Notes: generated by a model from the sequence alone, not told the origin. 64,000 nt of DNA from Streptomyces chattanoogensis (GCF_001294335.1 NZ_LGKG01000057.1:62001-126000); one strand, 5' to 3'. Positions 34,908-47,038 are shown, numbered from the stretch's first letter. Numbers and translations: made by a program.

Positions 34908-35660
34908 ATGTCCGGCCACTCTAAATGGGCTACGACGAAGCACAAGAAGGCCGTGATCGATGCCAAGCGCGGCAAGCTCTTCGCGAAGCTGATCAAGAAT
35001 ATCGAGGTCGCGGCGCGCACCGGTGGCGCCGACGTCGACGGCAACCCGACTCTCTTCGACGCCATCCAGAAGGCGAAGAAGAGCTCGGTCCCCAACAAGA
35101 ACATCGACTCCGCGGTCAAGCGCGGCGCGGGTCTCGAGGCCGGCGGCGCCGACTACGAGACCATCATGTACGAGGGTTACGGCCCCAACGGTGTGGCGGT
35201 GCTCATCGAGTGCCTCACCGACAACCGCAACCGCGCCGCCTCGGACGTCCGCGTCGCGATGACCCGTAACGGCGGCTCGATGGCCGACCCGGGTTCGGTG
35301 TCGTACCTGTTCAACCGCAAGGGCGTGGTGATCGTCCCCAAGGGCGAGCTGACCGAGGACGACGTCCTGGGCGCGGTCCTGGACGCGGGCGCCGAGGAAG
35401 TCAACGACCTCGGTGAGTCCTTCGAGGTGCTCAGCGAGGCCACCGACCTGGTCGGGGTCCGTTCCGCGCTCCAGGAGGCGGGCATCGACTACGACTCGGC
35501 CGACGCCAACTTCGTCCCGACCATGCAGGTCGAGCTGGAGGAAGAGGGCGCGCGCAAGATCTTCAAGCTGATCGACGCGCTGGAGGACAGCGACGACGTG
35601 CAGAACGTCTTCGCCAACTTCGACGTCTCGGACGATGTCATGGCCAAGGTGGACGCCTGA
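34908..35660 (+). CDS. yebC: YebC/PmpR-family protein
   Basis: A 250-residue protein starting [20 protein letters not shown], the family signature. The three-domain layout is complete. Family members are DNA-binding regulators, and recent work also links them to translation of difficult peptides. It lies next to ruvC in many bacteria, as here. ATG 34908 follows AAGGAGAC, with a TAGGAT -10-like box near 34856. A strong hairpin ends the transcript, separating it from ruvC. Confidence 0.95.
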   Translation: MSGHSKWATTKHKKAVIDAKRGKLFAKLIKNIEVAARTGGADVDGNPTLFDAIQKAKKSSVPNKNIDSAVKRGAGLEAGGADYETIMYEGYGPNGVAVLIECLTDNRNRAASDVRVAMTRNGGSMADPGSVSYLFNRKGVVIVPKGELTEDDVLGAVLDAGAEEVNDLGESFEVLSEATDLVGVRSALQEAGIDYDSADANFVPTMQVELEEEGARKIFKLIDALEDSDDVQNVFANFDVSDDVMAKVDA

Positions 35661-35686
35661 GAACGGGCCCATCACGGCTGACGCAC

Positions 35687-35720
35687 ACGGGCCGACGGGG
35701 ATCACACCCCGTCGGCCCGT
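35687..35720 (+). terminator. yebC terminator
   Basis: A perfect 14-bp stem (35687-35700 with 35707-35720) with loop ATCACA, 26 bases after the stop. It lies at the start of the 331-bp gap before ruvC, which also holds a promoter and tandem repeats. Confidence 0.85.
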
Positions 35721-35782
35721 CGCGTTCCCGGGGCCGGTCCCGGTCCTGGCCCCGGTGCCGCGCGACGGGCGGTGCCACCGGA

Positions 35783-35805
35783 TTGTCAGTGCCACCCGCT
35801 ACTGT
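35783..35805 (+). promoter_or_regulatory. RecA-independent DNA-damage promoter of ruvCAB (PafBC-type)
   Basis: TTGTCAGTG (35783-35791), exactly eight bases, then TACTGT (35800-35805). This fully matches TTGTC(A/G)GTG-N8-TAnnnT, the motif described for DNA-damage-inducible, RecA/LexA-independent promoters of mycobacteria, bound through PafBC. The predicted start is near 35812, giving a leader of about 180 bases before ruvC. Confidence 0.78.
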
Positions 35806-35892
35806 GCTGAGCAGGGGATCTTCCGTCCCCCCGTGGGGGAGCGGCGGGCCGAAACGGTACGGCAGATACCCCGCAGGTACGACAGCACCAAG

Positions 35893-35952
35893 CAGGCACG
35901 GCAGGTCCCGGGCAGACACGGCAGGCACCGGGCAGGCACGGCAGGTGCCGGG
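35893..35952 (+). repeat. Three 20-bp tandem repeats in the ruvC leader
   Basis: Units 35893-35912, 35913-35932 and 35933-35952 follow CAGGCACGGCAGGTCCCGGG with two or three changes each. A degenerate fourth unit continues to about 35973. They lie inside the predicted 5' leader of ruvC. Confidence 0.75.
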
Positions 35953-35991
35953 CAAGTACGGCATCAGGTACGGCATGAGGGGAGGGGCACC

Positions 35992-36540
35992 GTGAAGGTG
36001 CTCGGGGTGGACCCGGGGCTGACGCGCTGCGGGGTCGGCGTGGTGGAAGGGGTGGCGGGGCGCCCGCTGACGATGGCCGGAGTCGGGGTCGTACGGACCC
36101 CCGCGGACGCCGACATCGCACACCGCCTCGTCCTCATCGAGCAGGGAATAGAGGCCTGGCTCGATGAACACCGCCCCGAATTCGTCGCCGTGGAGCGGGT
36201 GTTCAGCCAGCACAACGTCCGTACGGTCATGGGCACCGCCCAGGCCAGCGCGGTCGCCATGCTCTGCGCCGCGCGCCGCGGACTGCCGGTCGCGCTGCAC
36301 ACCCCCAGCGAGGTCAAGGCCGCCGTGACCGGATCCGGGCGGGCCGACAAGGCGCAGGTCGGCGCGATGGTGACGCGGCTGCTGCGGCTCGACGCACCAC
36401 CGAAGCCGGCCGATGCCGCCGACGCCCTCGCCCTCGCCATCTGTCACATCTGGCGCGCCCCCGCGGTCAACCGCCTCCAGCAGGCGCATGCCGCGGCCCG
36501 CCGCGCCGCTCCCGTACGCACGCCGAAGGGCACCCGATGA
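35992..36540 (+). CDS. ruvC: Holliday junction resolvase RuvC
   Basis: A 182-residue RNase H-fold endonuclease that cleaves Holliday junctions. Catalytic acidic residues are visible in [10 protein letters not shown] (Asp7), VERVF (Glu near 68) and [14 protein letters not shown] (two Asp near 140). GTG 35992 is behind GAGGGGAGGGG; the frame is open far upstream but this start fits the family length. It overlaps ruvA as ATGA. A DNA-damage-type promoter lies 190 bases upstream. Confidence 0.96.
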   Translation: MKVLGVDPGLTRCGVGVVEGVAGRPLTMAGVGVVRTPADADIAHRLVLIEQGIEAWLDEHRPEFVAVERVFSQHNVRTVMGTAQASAVAMLCAARRGLPVALHTPSEVKAAVTGSGRADKAQVGAMVTRLLRLDAPPKPADAADALALAICHIWRAPAVNRLQQAHAAARRAAPVRTPKGTR

Positions 36541-37157
36541 TCGCTTTTGTCTCCGGCCCGGTCGCGGCCCTGGCTCCCGACTCCGCCGTCGTCGAGGTCG
36601 GCGGTATCGGCATGGCCGTCCAGTGCACGCCCAACACCCTGTCCGGGCTGCGGGTGGGGGAGCAGACCAGGATCGCCACCTCGCTCGTCGTCCGCGAGGA
36701 CTCGCTGACGCTGTACGGATTCGCCGACGACGACGAGCGCCAGACCTTCGAGCTGCTGCAGACCGCCAGCGGCGTCGGGCCCCGGCTCGCCCAGGCCATG
36801 CTGGCCGTGCACTCCCCGGACACACTGCGGCTGGCGGTCGCCAACGGGGACGAGAAGACGCTGACCGCCGTGCCGGGCATCGGCAAGAAGGGTGCGCAGA
36901 AGCTGCTGCTCGAGCTCAAGGACCGGCTCGGCGCACCGGTGGGCACGAACCGGGCGGGCGTCGGCGCCGCCGTCACGTCCGGCTGGCGCGATCAGCTGCA
37001 TGCCGCGCTGATCGGCCTCGGCTATGCCACCCGCGAGGCGGACGAGGCGCTGGACGCGGTCGCCCCGCAGGCCGAGGCGGCGCTCGCCGACGGCACCCAG
37101 CCGCAGGTGCCCAAGCTGCTCAAGGCCGCCCTGCAGACCCTGAACCGCGCGCGATGA
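36537..37157 (+). CDS. ruvA: Holliday junction branch migration protein RuvA
   Basis: A 206-residue protein. The N-terminal OB-fold ([32 protein letters not shown]), two helix-hairpin-helix motifs ([12 protein letters not shown] and [20 protein letters not shown]) and the C-terminal RuvB-contact domain are in the usual order. It holds the junction open as a tetramer. It overlaps ruvC by four bases. Confidence 0.96.
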   Translation: MIAFVSGPVAALAPDSAVVEVGGIGMAVQCTPNTLSGLRVGEQTRIATSLVVREDSLTLYGFADDDERQTFELLQTASGVGPRLAQAMLAVHSPDTLRLAVANGDEKTLTAVPGIGKKGAQKLLLELKDRLGAPVGTNRAGVGAAVTSGWRDQLHAALIGLGYATREADEALDAVAPQAEAALADGTQPQVPKLLKAALQTLNRAR

Positions 37158-37239
37158 CATCTGCCGGACGGGCCCCGCGCCCCCGACCGTACGACCACCC
37201 CGGCGGCCCGGCCGCCCCGACCCCGCGAGGCAATCCGCA

Positions 37240-38325
37240 GTGAACTGGGACGAGACCGAGGAGACCGACGGCGCGGCCGCCGGCGGGCCCGAGCGGCTGG
37301 TGGCGGCCGACGCCGACGGCGAGGACACCGCCGTCGAGGCCGCGCTGCGCCCCAAGGACCTGGAGGAATTCGTCGGCCAGGAGCGGGTGCGCGAACAGCT
37401 CGACCTGGTGCTGCGGGCCGCCCGAGCCCGCGGCGCCACCGCCGATCACGTCCTGCTCTCCGGGGCGCCGGGCCTGGGCAAGACGACCCTCTCGATGATC
37501 ATCGCGGCCGAGATGGGCGCCCCGATCCGGATCACCTCCGGCCCCGCCATCCAGCACGCCGGCGATCTCGCCGCGATCCTCTCCTCCCTCCAGGAGGGCG
37601 AGGTGCTCTTCCTCGACGAGATCCACCGGATGTCGCGGCCCGCCGAGGAGATGCTCTATATGGCGATGGAGGACTTCCGGGTCGACGTGATCGTGGGGAA
37701 GGGGCCGGGTGCCACCGCCATTCCCCTCGAACTCCCGCCGTTCACCCTGGTCGGCGCCACGACCCGGGCCGGTCTGCTGCCGCCCCCGCTGCGCGACCGC
37801 TTCGGCTTCACCGGCCATATGGAGTTCTACGCCCCGGCCGAGCTGGAGCGGGTCATCCACCGCTCGGCGGGCCTGCTGGACGTCGACATAGCGCCGGAGG
37901 GCGCCGCGGAGATCGCCGGCCGCTCCCGCGGCACGCCCCGTATCGCCAACCGTCTGCTGCGCCGCGTCCGCGACTACGCCCAGGTCAAGGCCGACGGGGT
38001 GATCACCCGCGAGACCGCCTCCCAGGCCCTCGATGTCTACGAGGTCGACGGCCGCGGCCTGGACCGCCTGGACCGCGCCGTGCTCACGGCGCTGCTCAAG
38101 CTGTTCGGCGGCGGCCCGGTGGGCCTGTCCACGCTGGCGGTCGCGGTGGGGGAGGAGCGCGAGACCGTCGAGGAGGTCGCCGAGCCCTTCCTCGTACGGG
38201 AGGGACTGCTGGCCAGGACGCCGCGCGGCCGGATCGCCACGCCCGCGGCCTGGACGCACATGGGGCTGGTCCCGCCGCAGCAGCAGCCGGGTGCGGGCGG
38301 GCAACAGGGACTGTTCGGACCGTGA
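37240..38325 (+). CDS. ruvB: Holliday junction branch migration ATPase RuvB
   Basis: A 361-residue AAA+ motor. Walker A is GAPGLGKTT (near 80), Walker [10 protein letters not shown] (near 125), sensor 1 [10 protein letters not shown] and the arginine finger LRDRFGF; the winged-helix domain is C-terminal. An acidic extension of about 30 residues precedes the core. GTG 37240 starts 82 bases after ruvA. It drives branch migration with RuvA. Confidence 0.96.
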   Translation: MNWDETEETDGAAAGGPERLVAADADGEDTAVEAALRPKDLEEFVGQERVREQLDLVLRAARARGATADHVLLSGAPGLGKTTLSMIIAAEMGAPIRITSGPAIQHAGDLAAILSSLQEGEVLFLDEIHRMSRPAEEMLYMAMEDFRVDVIVGKGPGATAIPLELPPFTLVGATTRAGLLPPPLRDRFGFTGHMEFYAPAELERVIHRSAGLLDVDIAPEGAAEIAGRSRGTPRIANRLLRRVRDYAQVKADGVITRETASQALDVYEVDGRGLDRLDRAVLTALLKLFGGGPVGLSTLAVAVGEERETVEEVAEPFLVREGLLARTPRGRIATPAAWTHMGLVPPQQQPGAGGQQGLFGP

Positions 38326-38487
38326 CGGCGCGGAGAGTCGCCCGGTCAGGAACTGCGGTGCGATGCTGAGCGTTGTTCCTGTGGTGGGGACTCGCTTAGA
38401 CTCCGCCGATGCCGTCCGTACGGACCGGCATACCCACCCCCGTATATCAGACCGCGGACCAGCGGTCGTGCGAAGGATGTCCGTCCC

Positions 38488-39039
38488 GTGCCCAGTAGTA
38501 TCGTGACTCTCCTCCCCTTCATCGTCCTCATCGGGGCCATGTTCCTGATGACCCGGTCGGCCAAGAAGAAGCAGCAGGCGGCGCAGCAGATGCGCAACGA
38601 GATGCAGCCTGGCACCGGCATCCGGACGATCGGGGGCATGTACGCCACCGTCAAGGAAATCCACGAGGACTCCGTCCTCCTGGAGGTGGCACCGGGCGTG
38701 CACGCCATTTACGCCAAGAACGCCATCGGCGCGGTGCTCGCCGATGACGAGTACAACCGCATCCTGGACGGCGCCGACCCGATCAAGACCGATGAGCCGG
38801 TCGTTCCGGACGACGCCTCGTCGCTGACCGGCGCCATCGCGGATGAGGACACCGACCAGGCCAAGGCCGACAAGATCGACCTGGGTAAGGACGCCCCAAA
38901 GGCCGACGACGCCGAGCAGCCGGCCGCCAAGGCCGACAAGGCCGACAAGGACGCCGACGCCGATGACGCGAAGGACGCCGCCAAGGCCGACGCGGAATCC
39001 GCCGAGGAGGACAAGAAGTCCGGCGGCGAAGCGAAGTAG
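38488..39039 (+). CDS. yajC: Sec translocon accessory protein YajC
   Basis: A 183-residue protein. One N-terminal helix (IVTLLPFIVLIGAMFLM) precedes a basic stretch and the conserved YajC core (GTGIRTIGGMYATVKEIHED). The family core ends near 105. An unusually long Asp/Ala/Lys/Glu-rich charged tail of about 75 residues follows. It associates with SecDF. GTG 38488. A 16-bp hairpin separates it from secD. Confidence 0.92.
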   Translation: MPSSIVTLLPFIVLIGAMFLMTRSAKKKQQAAQQMRNEMQPGTGIRTIGGMYATVKEIHEDSVLLEVAPGVHAIYAKNAIGAVLADDEYNRILDGADPIKTDEPVVPDDASSLTGAIADEDTDQAKADKIDLGKDAPKADDAEQPAAKADKADKDADADDAKDAAKADAESAEEDKKSGGEAK

Positions 39040-39051
39040 TCCGCCCCCGAG

Positions 39052-39091
39052 GGAACCGCGCTGCGCCGCGCGTACGGCGCACCGCGGTTCC
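39052..39091 (+). terminator. Hairpin between yajC and secD
   Basis: A 9-bp outer stem (39052-39060 with 39083-39091) and 7-bp inner stem (39062-39068 with 39075-39081) are separated by a single C/C mismatch. This would partly or fully uncouple yajC from secDF transcription. Confidence 0.75.
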
Positions 39092-39190
39092 ATGACGGTC
39101 TAGGCTCCGGCGGGGGGCACGTCCCCACAAGACTTCGTGGCCGCTCGGCAACACCCGAAGCCGAGGGGTTGGACAGGGAGATACGAGAAG

Positions 39191-40984
39191 GTGGCAGCAC
39201 CGAAAAAGGGCCGCAGGGCGCCCGCCGGCCAAGGGCATCCGGGCCGCACCCTGGTCCTGGTCCTGATCGCGATGATCGGGCTGGTCGGCGGGATGTTCTA
39301 TTACGGCCATCTGACGCCGCGGCTGGGCATCGACCTGGCGGGCGGCACCAGCTTCACGCTGGCGGCCAAGAACCAGCCGGGCAAGCCCAACGCGATCAAC
39401 GAGACCAATATGAACACCGCCGCCGACATCATGGAGCGGCGGGTCAACGGTCTCGGTGTGTCCGAGACCGAGGTCCAGACGCAGGGCAGCGACCACATCA
39501 TCGTGAACATCCCCAAGGGGACGGACGCGAAGCAGGCCCGCCAGCAGGTCGGCACCACCGCTCAGCTCGGCTTCCGGCCGGTGCTGACCATCGCCGCCGG
39601 CGCCAAGACCCCCGAGCCCAAGCCCAACCCCTCCAAGAGCGGCAGCAGCGGTAAGGATGGCCAGGACAAGGGAGCCAAGGGCGAGCAGGCCACGGGCAAG
39701 CAGGGCACCCAGCAGAAGGCCTCGCCCTCGGCGACGCCCGACGCCAAGCCCACCGCACAGGGCCGCGCGGTCACGGACTCCCTGAAGAAGGCACCGTCCG
39801 CCAAGCCCACCCCGTCCGGCTCCCCGTCCGGCAAGCCCTCCAAGCAGCCTCCGGTGCCGCCCACCGGTGACGGGGGCATCCCGCAGGCCCTCCAGAAGCA
39901 GCTCGACGCGCTGGACTGCTCCACTCCGCAGGGCCGCGCCCTGGCCGGCACCAAGGCCGCCGGCACCAGGCCCGCCGATCCGGTCGTCGCCTGCAGCCAG
40001 GACGGCCGGCAGAAGTACGCGCTCGGTCCGGTCGCCGTCGAGGGCATGGACGTCAGCTCCGCCAAGGCCGTCTTCGACAACGACACGGCCCAGGGCTGGA
40101 TCGTCCAGATGGACTTCACCTCCGAGGGCGGCAAGAAGTTCGCGGACATCACCGGCAAGCTCGCCAACAAGATGCAGCCGCAGAACCAGTTCGGGATCGT
40201 CCTCGACGGCGCGGTCGTCTCCGCTCCGTCGGTCAGCAAGGCGATCATGGGCGGCAACGCCACCATCTCCGGCGGCTTCACCCAGCAGTCCGCCGAGGAC
40301 CTGGGCAACATGCTGTCGTACGGCGCCCTGCCGCTCTCCTTCAAGATCGACGACGAGACCACGGTCACCGCGGCGCTCGGCGGTGAGCAGCTGCACGCCG
40401 GTCTGCTCGCCGGTGCGATCGGCCTCGGACTGGTCGTCATCTACCTGATCGCCTACTACCGGGGGCTGTCGCTGGTAGCGCTGGCGAGCCTCCTCGTGTC
40501 GGCCATACTGACGTACGCGATCATGACGTTGCTGGGCCCGGCCATCGGGTTCGCGCTGAACCTCCCGGCGGTCTGCGGCGCCATCGTCGCCATCGGTATC
40601 ACCGCCGACTCGTTCATCGTCTACTTCGAACGCATCCGGGACGAGATCCGCGAGGGCCGCACCCTGCGCCCGGCCGTCGAGCGCGGCTGGCCCCGTGCCC
40701 GCCGGACGATCCTGGTCTCCGACTTCGTGTCGTTCCTGGCCGCCGCGGTGCTGTTCATCGTCACCGTCGGCAAGGTGAAGGGCTTTGCGTTCACGCTCGG
40801 TCTGACCACCCTGCTCGACGTCGTCGTGGTCTTCTTCTTCACCAAGCCGCTGATGACGCTGCTGGCCCGGCGGAAGTTCTTCGCCGACGGCCACCCCTGG
40901 TCCGGTCTCGACCCCAAGCGCCTGGGCGCCAAGCCGCCGCTGCGCCGCCGTCGCACCGCCCCCACCCAGACGAAGGAGGCGTGA
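39191..40984 (+). CDS. secD: Protein translocase subunit SecD
   Basis: A 597-residue RND-family protein. Helix 1 is LVLVLIAMIGLVGGMFYY, followed by the large outer region beginning GIDLAGGTSFTL. After about residue 137 there is an insertion of roughly 95 residues, rich in Lys, Ser, Pro, Gly and Gln. Five further helices follow, with GIVAIGITADSFIVYFERI-type segments. It helps pull exported proteins using the proton gradient. GTG 39191 is chosen over GTG 39137 for its GGGAG site and because it starts just before the basic stretch. Gap to secF is one base. Confidence 0.93.
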   Translation: MAAPKKGRRAPAGQGHPGRTLVLVLIAMIGLVGGMFYYGHLTPRLGIDLAGGTSFTLAAKNQPGKPNAINETNMNTAADIMERRVNGLGVSETEVQTQGSDHIIVNIPKGTDAKQARQQVGTTAQLGFRPVLTIAAGAKTPEPKPNPSKSGSSGKDGQDKGAKGEQATGKQGTQQKASPSATPDAKPTAQGRAVTDSLKKAPSAKPTPSGSPSGKPSKQPPVPPTGDGGIPQALQKQLDALDCSTPQGRALAGTKAAGTRPADPVVACSQDGRQKYALGPVAVEGMDVSSAKAVFDNDTAQGWIVQMDFTSEGGKKFADITGKLANKMQPQNQFGIVLDGAVVSAPSVSKAIMGGNATISGGFTQQSAEDLGNMLSYGALPLSFKIDDETTVTAALGGEQLHAGLLAGAIGLGLVVIYLIAYYRGLSLVALASLLVSAILTYAIMTLLGPAIGFALNLPAVCGAIVAIGITADSFIVYFERIRDEIREGRTLRPAVERGWPRARRTILVSDFVSFLAAAVLFIVTVGKVKGFAFTLGLTTLLDVVVVFFFTKPLMTLLARRKFFADGHPWSGLDPKRLGAKPPLRRRRTAPTQTKEA

Positions 40985-40985
40985 G

Positions 40986-42104
40986 ATGTCCAAGCTCGGA
41001 AGCATCGGCGCCCGGCTCTACCGCGGTGAGGTCGGCTATGACTTCATCGGCAAGCGGAAGATCTGGTACGGCATCTCCATCCTCATCACCATCACGGCCC
41101 TCGTCGGCCTGGCGGTGCGGGGGCTGAACTTCGGTATCGAGTTCTCCGGCGGTGCGGTCTTCACCACGTCCAAGACCGCCGTGTCCGCCTCCCATGCCCA
41201 GCACACCGCCGAGTCGGCGGCGCCCGGCCACCAGGCGATGGTGCAGAAGCTCGGGGACGGCTCGCTGCGCATCCAGATCAGCGGCCTGGACACCAAGCAG
41301 TCGCTGCCCGTCCAGGAGCAGGTCGCCAAGGACCTCAAGATCCCGGTCAAGGACGTCAACACCCAGCTGGTCGGCCCGAGCTGGGGCGAGCAGATCGCCA
41401 ACAAGGCCTGGCTGGGCCTGGGGATCTTCATGGTCCTCGTGGTGATCTATCTGGCCATCGCCTTCGAGTGGCGGATGGCGGTGTCCGCCCTGATCGCGCT
41501 GGTCCACGACCTCACGATCACCGTCGGCATCTACGCCCTGGTCGGCTTCGAGGTCACCCCGGGCACGGTCATCGGCCTGCTGACCATCCTCGGTTACTCC
41601 CTCTACGACACGGTCGTCGTCTTCGACAGCCTCAAGGAAGCCTCCAAGGACATCACCAAGCAGTCCCGCTTCACCTACAGCGAGATCGCCAACCGCAGCA
41701 TCAACGGCACTCTGGTGCGGTCCATCAACACCACGGTCGTGGCGCTGCTCCCGGTCGCCGGTCTGCTGTTCGTCGGCGGCGGTTTCCTGGGCGCGGGCAT
41801 GCTCAACGACATCTCGCTGGCGCTGTTCGTGGGTCTCGCCGCCGGTGCGTACTCCTCGATCTTCATCGCCACTCCGCTGGTCGCCGACCTCAAGGAGCGC
41901 GAGCCGGCGATGAAGGCGCTGGCCAAGCGGGTGAAGGCGAAGCGCGCCTCGGCCGCGGCCAAGGAGGCCGACCGGGAGGACGCGCCGGGCCAGGGGCCGG
42001 ACGCCGGGGAGGGGGCCGAGGACGACGCCGCCGTCGTCGGCCCGCGTCACCAGCCCGCCTCCCGTAACCGCGGCCGCGGCCGCCCGTCGGGCAAGCGCCG
42101 ATGA
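40986..42104 (+). CDS. secF: Protein translocase subunit SecF
   Basis: A 372-residue six-helix partner of SecD. RKIWYGISILITITALVGLA and NFGIEFSGGAVF begin the protein. VGFEVTPGTVIGLLTILGYS and YDTVVVFDSLKE follow. The C-terminal 60 residues are basic/acidic and low complexity. It follows secD by one base and overlaps apt (ATGA). Confidence 0.95.
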   Translation: MSKLGSIGARLYRGEVGYDFIGKRKIWYGISILITITALVGLAVRGLNFGIEFSGGAVFTTSKTAVSASHAQHTAESAAPGHQAMVQKLGDGSLRIQISGLDTKQSLPVQEQVAKDLKIPVKDVNTQLVGPSWGEQIANKAWLGLGIFMVLVVIYLAIAFEWRMAVSALIALVHDLTITVGIYALVGFEVTPGTVIGLLTILGYSLYDTVVVFDSLKEASKDITKQSRFTYSEIANRSINGTLVRSINTTVVALLPVAGLLFVGGGFLGAGMLNDISLALFVGLAAGAYSSIFIATPLVADLKEREPAMKALAKRVKAKRASAAAKEADREDAPGQGPDAGEGAEDDAAVVGPRHQPASRNRGRGRPSGKRR

Positions 42105-42649
42105 CGGCCCCCGCCGCGCTGCGCGAGCTGCTGCTGAGCCGGATCACGGACGTCCCGGACTACCCGCAGCCGGGCGTGATGTTCAAGGACATCACCCCGC
42201 TGCTGGCCGACCCGGCCGCCTTTACCGCGCTGACCGACGCCCTTGCCGATCTGTGCGCCCGGCACCGCGCCGACAAGGTCGTCGGCCTGGAAGCCCGCGG
42301 TTTCATCCTCGCCGCACCCGTCGCCGTACGGGCCGGGGTCGGCTTCGTCCCCGTGCGCAAGGCCGGCAAGCTGCCCGGCGCGACGCTGGGGCAGGCGTAC
42401 GAGCTGGAGTACGGCACCGCCGAGATCGAGATGCACGCCGATGCGCTGGCCCCGGGGGACCGGGTGCTGGTGATCGACGACGTGCTGGCCACCGGTGGCA
42501 CCGCCGACGCATCGCTGCAGCTCATCCGCCGTGCGGGCGCCGAGGTCGCGGGCGTCGCGGTGCTGCTGGAACTCGGGTTCCTCGACGGCCGCCAGCGGCT
42601 GGAGCAGGGCCTGAAGGGCGCTCCGCTGGAGGCCCTGATCACGGTCTGA
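42101..42649 (+). CDS. apt: Adenine phosphoribosyltransferase
   Basis: A 182-residue type I phosphoribosyltransferase that salvages adenine to AMP. The PRPP-binding loop VLVIDDVLATGGTADAS is near residue 120. PGVMFKDITPLL at the N-terminus is the Apt signature. It is placed between secF and relA, a classic Streptomyces order, and overlaps secF by four bases. A very stable hairpin follows. Confidence 0.95.
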   Translation: MTAPAALRELLLSRITDVPDYPQPGVMFKDITPLLADPAAFTALTDALADLCARHRADKVVGLEARGFILAAPVAVRAGVGFVPVRKAGKLPGATLGQAYELEYGTAEIEMHADALAPGDRVLVIDDVLATGGTADASLQLIRRAGAEVAGVAVLLELGFLDGRQRLEQGLKGAPLEALITV

Positions 42650-42670
42650 CCGGCATCCTCCGGCATCTGA

Positions 42671-42713
42671 AGCGGCAGGGGCACCCGGGAATCTTCCGGG
42701 TGCCCCTGCCGCT
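42671..42713 (+). terminator. Terminator after apt
   Basis: An 18-bp perfect stem (42671-42688 with 42696-42713), extended by weaker inner pairs to a 3-nt loop. It ends secD-secF-apt transcription before relA. Confidence 0.88.
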
Positions 42714-42760
42714 GTGTCATGTACGGAACCATGGCCGCGGGAGAGCGCCGGCCGTGGGGT

Positions 42761-42795
42761 CGATACCATGGCACCCCGGCCTGTTCGTGGTATCG
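42761..42795 (+). promoter_or_regulatory. Inverted repeat in the relA upstream region
   Basis: CGATACCA (42761-42768) and TGGTATCG (42788-42795) are exact inverted repeats separated by 19 bases. They end 17 bases before the relA SD site. They could be a regulator site or a leader hairpin; GATACC could also be part of a -10 box. Confidence 0.45.
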
Positions 42796-42822
42796 GGGTC
42801 CGGAACCGCCTGAGGAGTGCTC

Positions 42823-45420
<2,598 letters not shown>

Positions 45421-45509
45421 CCCCCTTTGCGCCTGAACCGGCGCCGCTCTCGCGGAGGTGGCTGGTCGCCGTAGGGGTTCCTCAATTGATGGTTGCGGTT
45501 CCAAGAACG

Positions 45510-45549
45510 TGAGGCGGCCCCGGTACGCAGAGGTACCGGGGCCGCCTCA
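45510..45549. terminator. Bidirectional terminator between relA and the DUF349 gene
   Basis: A perfect 17-bp stem (45510-45526 with 45533-45549) around GCAGAG, between convergent genes, seven bases past the stop of the minus-strand gene. Confidence 0.88.
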
Positions 45550-45556
45550 GTGCTTC

Positions 45557-46786
45557 TCAGCCGCCGAACTCCTCCAGCCCCTTCAGCGCCTGGTCCAGCA
45601 GCGCCTTGCGGCCCTCCAGCTCACGGCCCAGCTTGTCGGCCTTGGCGGTGTTGCCGGCCGCGCGCGCCGTCTCGATCTGCTTCTCCAGCTTGTCGACGGC
45701 GTCCTGGAGCTGGCCGGTCAGCCCCGCGGCACGGGCCCGCGCCTCGGGGTTCGTCCGCCGCCACTCGGCCTCCTCGGCCTCCTGGATGGCGCGCTCGACG
45801 GCATGCATCCGGCCCTCGATCTTGGGGCGGGCGTCCCGCGGCACATGGCCGATGGCCTCCCACCGCTCGTTGATCGACCGGAACGCGGACCGCGCGGTCT
45901 TCAGGTCCGAGACCGGGAGCAGCTTCTCGGCCTCCACGGCCAGCTCCTCCTTGCGGGTCAGGTTCTCCCGCTGCTCGGCGTCGCGCTCCGCGAAGACCTC
46001 GCCGCGCGCCTGGAAGAAGATGTCCTGGGCGCCGCGGAAGCGGTTCCACAGGTCGTCCTCGTGCTCGCGCTGGGCGCGGCCGGCGGCCTTCCAGTCGGCC
46101 ATCAGCTCGCGGTAACGCGCGGCGGTGGCGCCCCAGTCCGTCGAGTTCGACAGCGACTCGGCCTCGGCGACCAGCTTCTCCTTGGTCTTACGGGCCTCCT
46201 CGCGCTGCGCGTCCAGCGAGGCGAAGTGCGCCTTGCGCCGCTTGGAGAACGCCGACCGGGCGTGCGAGAAGCGGTGCCAGAGCTCGTCGTCCGCCTTGCG
46301 GTCCAGCCGCGGCAGGCCCTTCCAGGTGTCGACCAGCGCCCGCAGCCGCTCACCCGCCGCCCGCCACTGCTCGCTGGCCGCCAGCTCCTCGGCCTCGATG
46401 ACCAGCTTCTCCTTGGCCTGCCGGGCCTCGTCGCTCTGCCGCGCCTTCTGGGCCTTGCGCTCCTCGCGCCGCGACTCGACGGTTTCGACGAGCTTGTCCA
46501 GCCGCTTCCTCAGCGCCTCCAGATCGCCCACCGCGTGGTGCTCGTCGACCTGCTGACGCAGATGGTCGATCGCGGTCGTGGCGTCCTTCGCCGACAGGTC
46601 GGTGGTCCTGACCCGGCGCTCGAGGAGGCCGATCTCGACGACCAGGCCCTCATACTTGCGCTCGAAGTAGGCGAGGGCCTCCTCGGGAGTGCCCGCCTGC
46701 CACGATCCGACGACCTTCTCGCCGTCGGCGGTACGCACGTATACGGTCCCCGTCTCATCGACGCGGCCCCATGGGTCGCTGCTCAC
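45557..46786 (-). CDS. DUF349 coiled-coil protein
   Basis: A 409-residue, highly charged alpha-helical protein with several DUF349 repeats. Each has a W...A.R..ELM..WK..GR-like core (ARYRELMADWKAAGRAQREH; similar units near 150 and 305). It begins SSDPWGRVDETGTVYVRTAD, a short beta-rich segment seen in the actinobacterial group. The function of DUF349 is unknown. GTG 46786 is preceded by GGAGGAGG. It converges on relA. Confidence 0.88.
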   Translation of the reverse strand: MSSDPWGRVDETGTVYVRTADGEKVVGSWQAGTPEEALAYFERKYEGLVVEIGLLERRVRTTDLSAKDATTAIDHLRQQVDEHHAVGDLEALRKRLDKLVETVESRREERKAQKARQSDEARQAKEKLVIEAEELAASEQWRAAGERLRALVDTWKGLPRLDRKADDELWHRFSHARSAFSKRRKAHFASLDAQREEARKTKEKLVAEAESLSNSTDWGATAARYRELMADWKAAGRAQREHEDDLWNRFRGAQDIFFQARGEVFAERDAEQRENLTRKEELAVEAEKLLPVSDLKTARSAFRSINERWEAIGHVPRDARPKIEGRMHAVERAIQEAEEAEWRRTNPEARARAAGLTGQLQDAVDKLEKQIETARAAGNTAKADKLGRELEGRKALLDQALKGLEEFGG

Positions 46787-47038
46787 AGCGCCTCCTCCAC
46801 ATGATGCCGGCGCAGGCGTACGCCCCCCGGCATCGTCCACAGTTTCTGTCCGGCAGAGCCGCGCCCTGGCCGGTCCGACGTGCTGTCTTGCGGGTGAGGG
46901 TGGCATCCGTGGAAGCGGGCACCGTCACCCAACGCCAATCTAGGCGACCGGCGTCCGGCTGTCCGCATCCAGCACGACCGAAATTCCGCGGTTCGGGGCG
47001 CCGGGGACAGCGGAAAGCCGCATGCCGGTCAGCGGCGG

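Noticed and set aside
35893..35952. CRISPR-like array upstream of ruvC
   Set aside because: The 20-bp units are directly adjacent with no spacers and no cas genes nearby.
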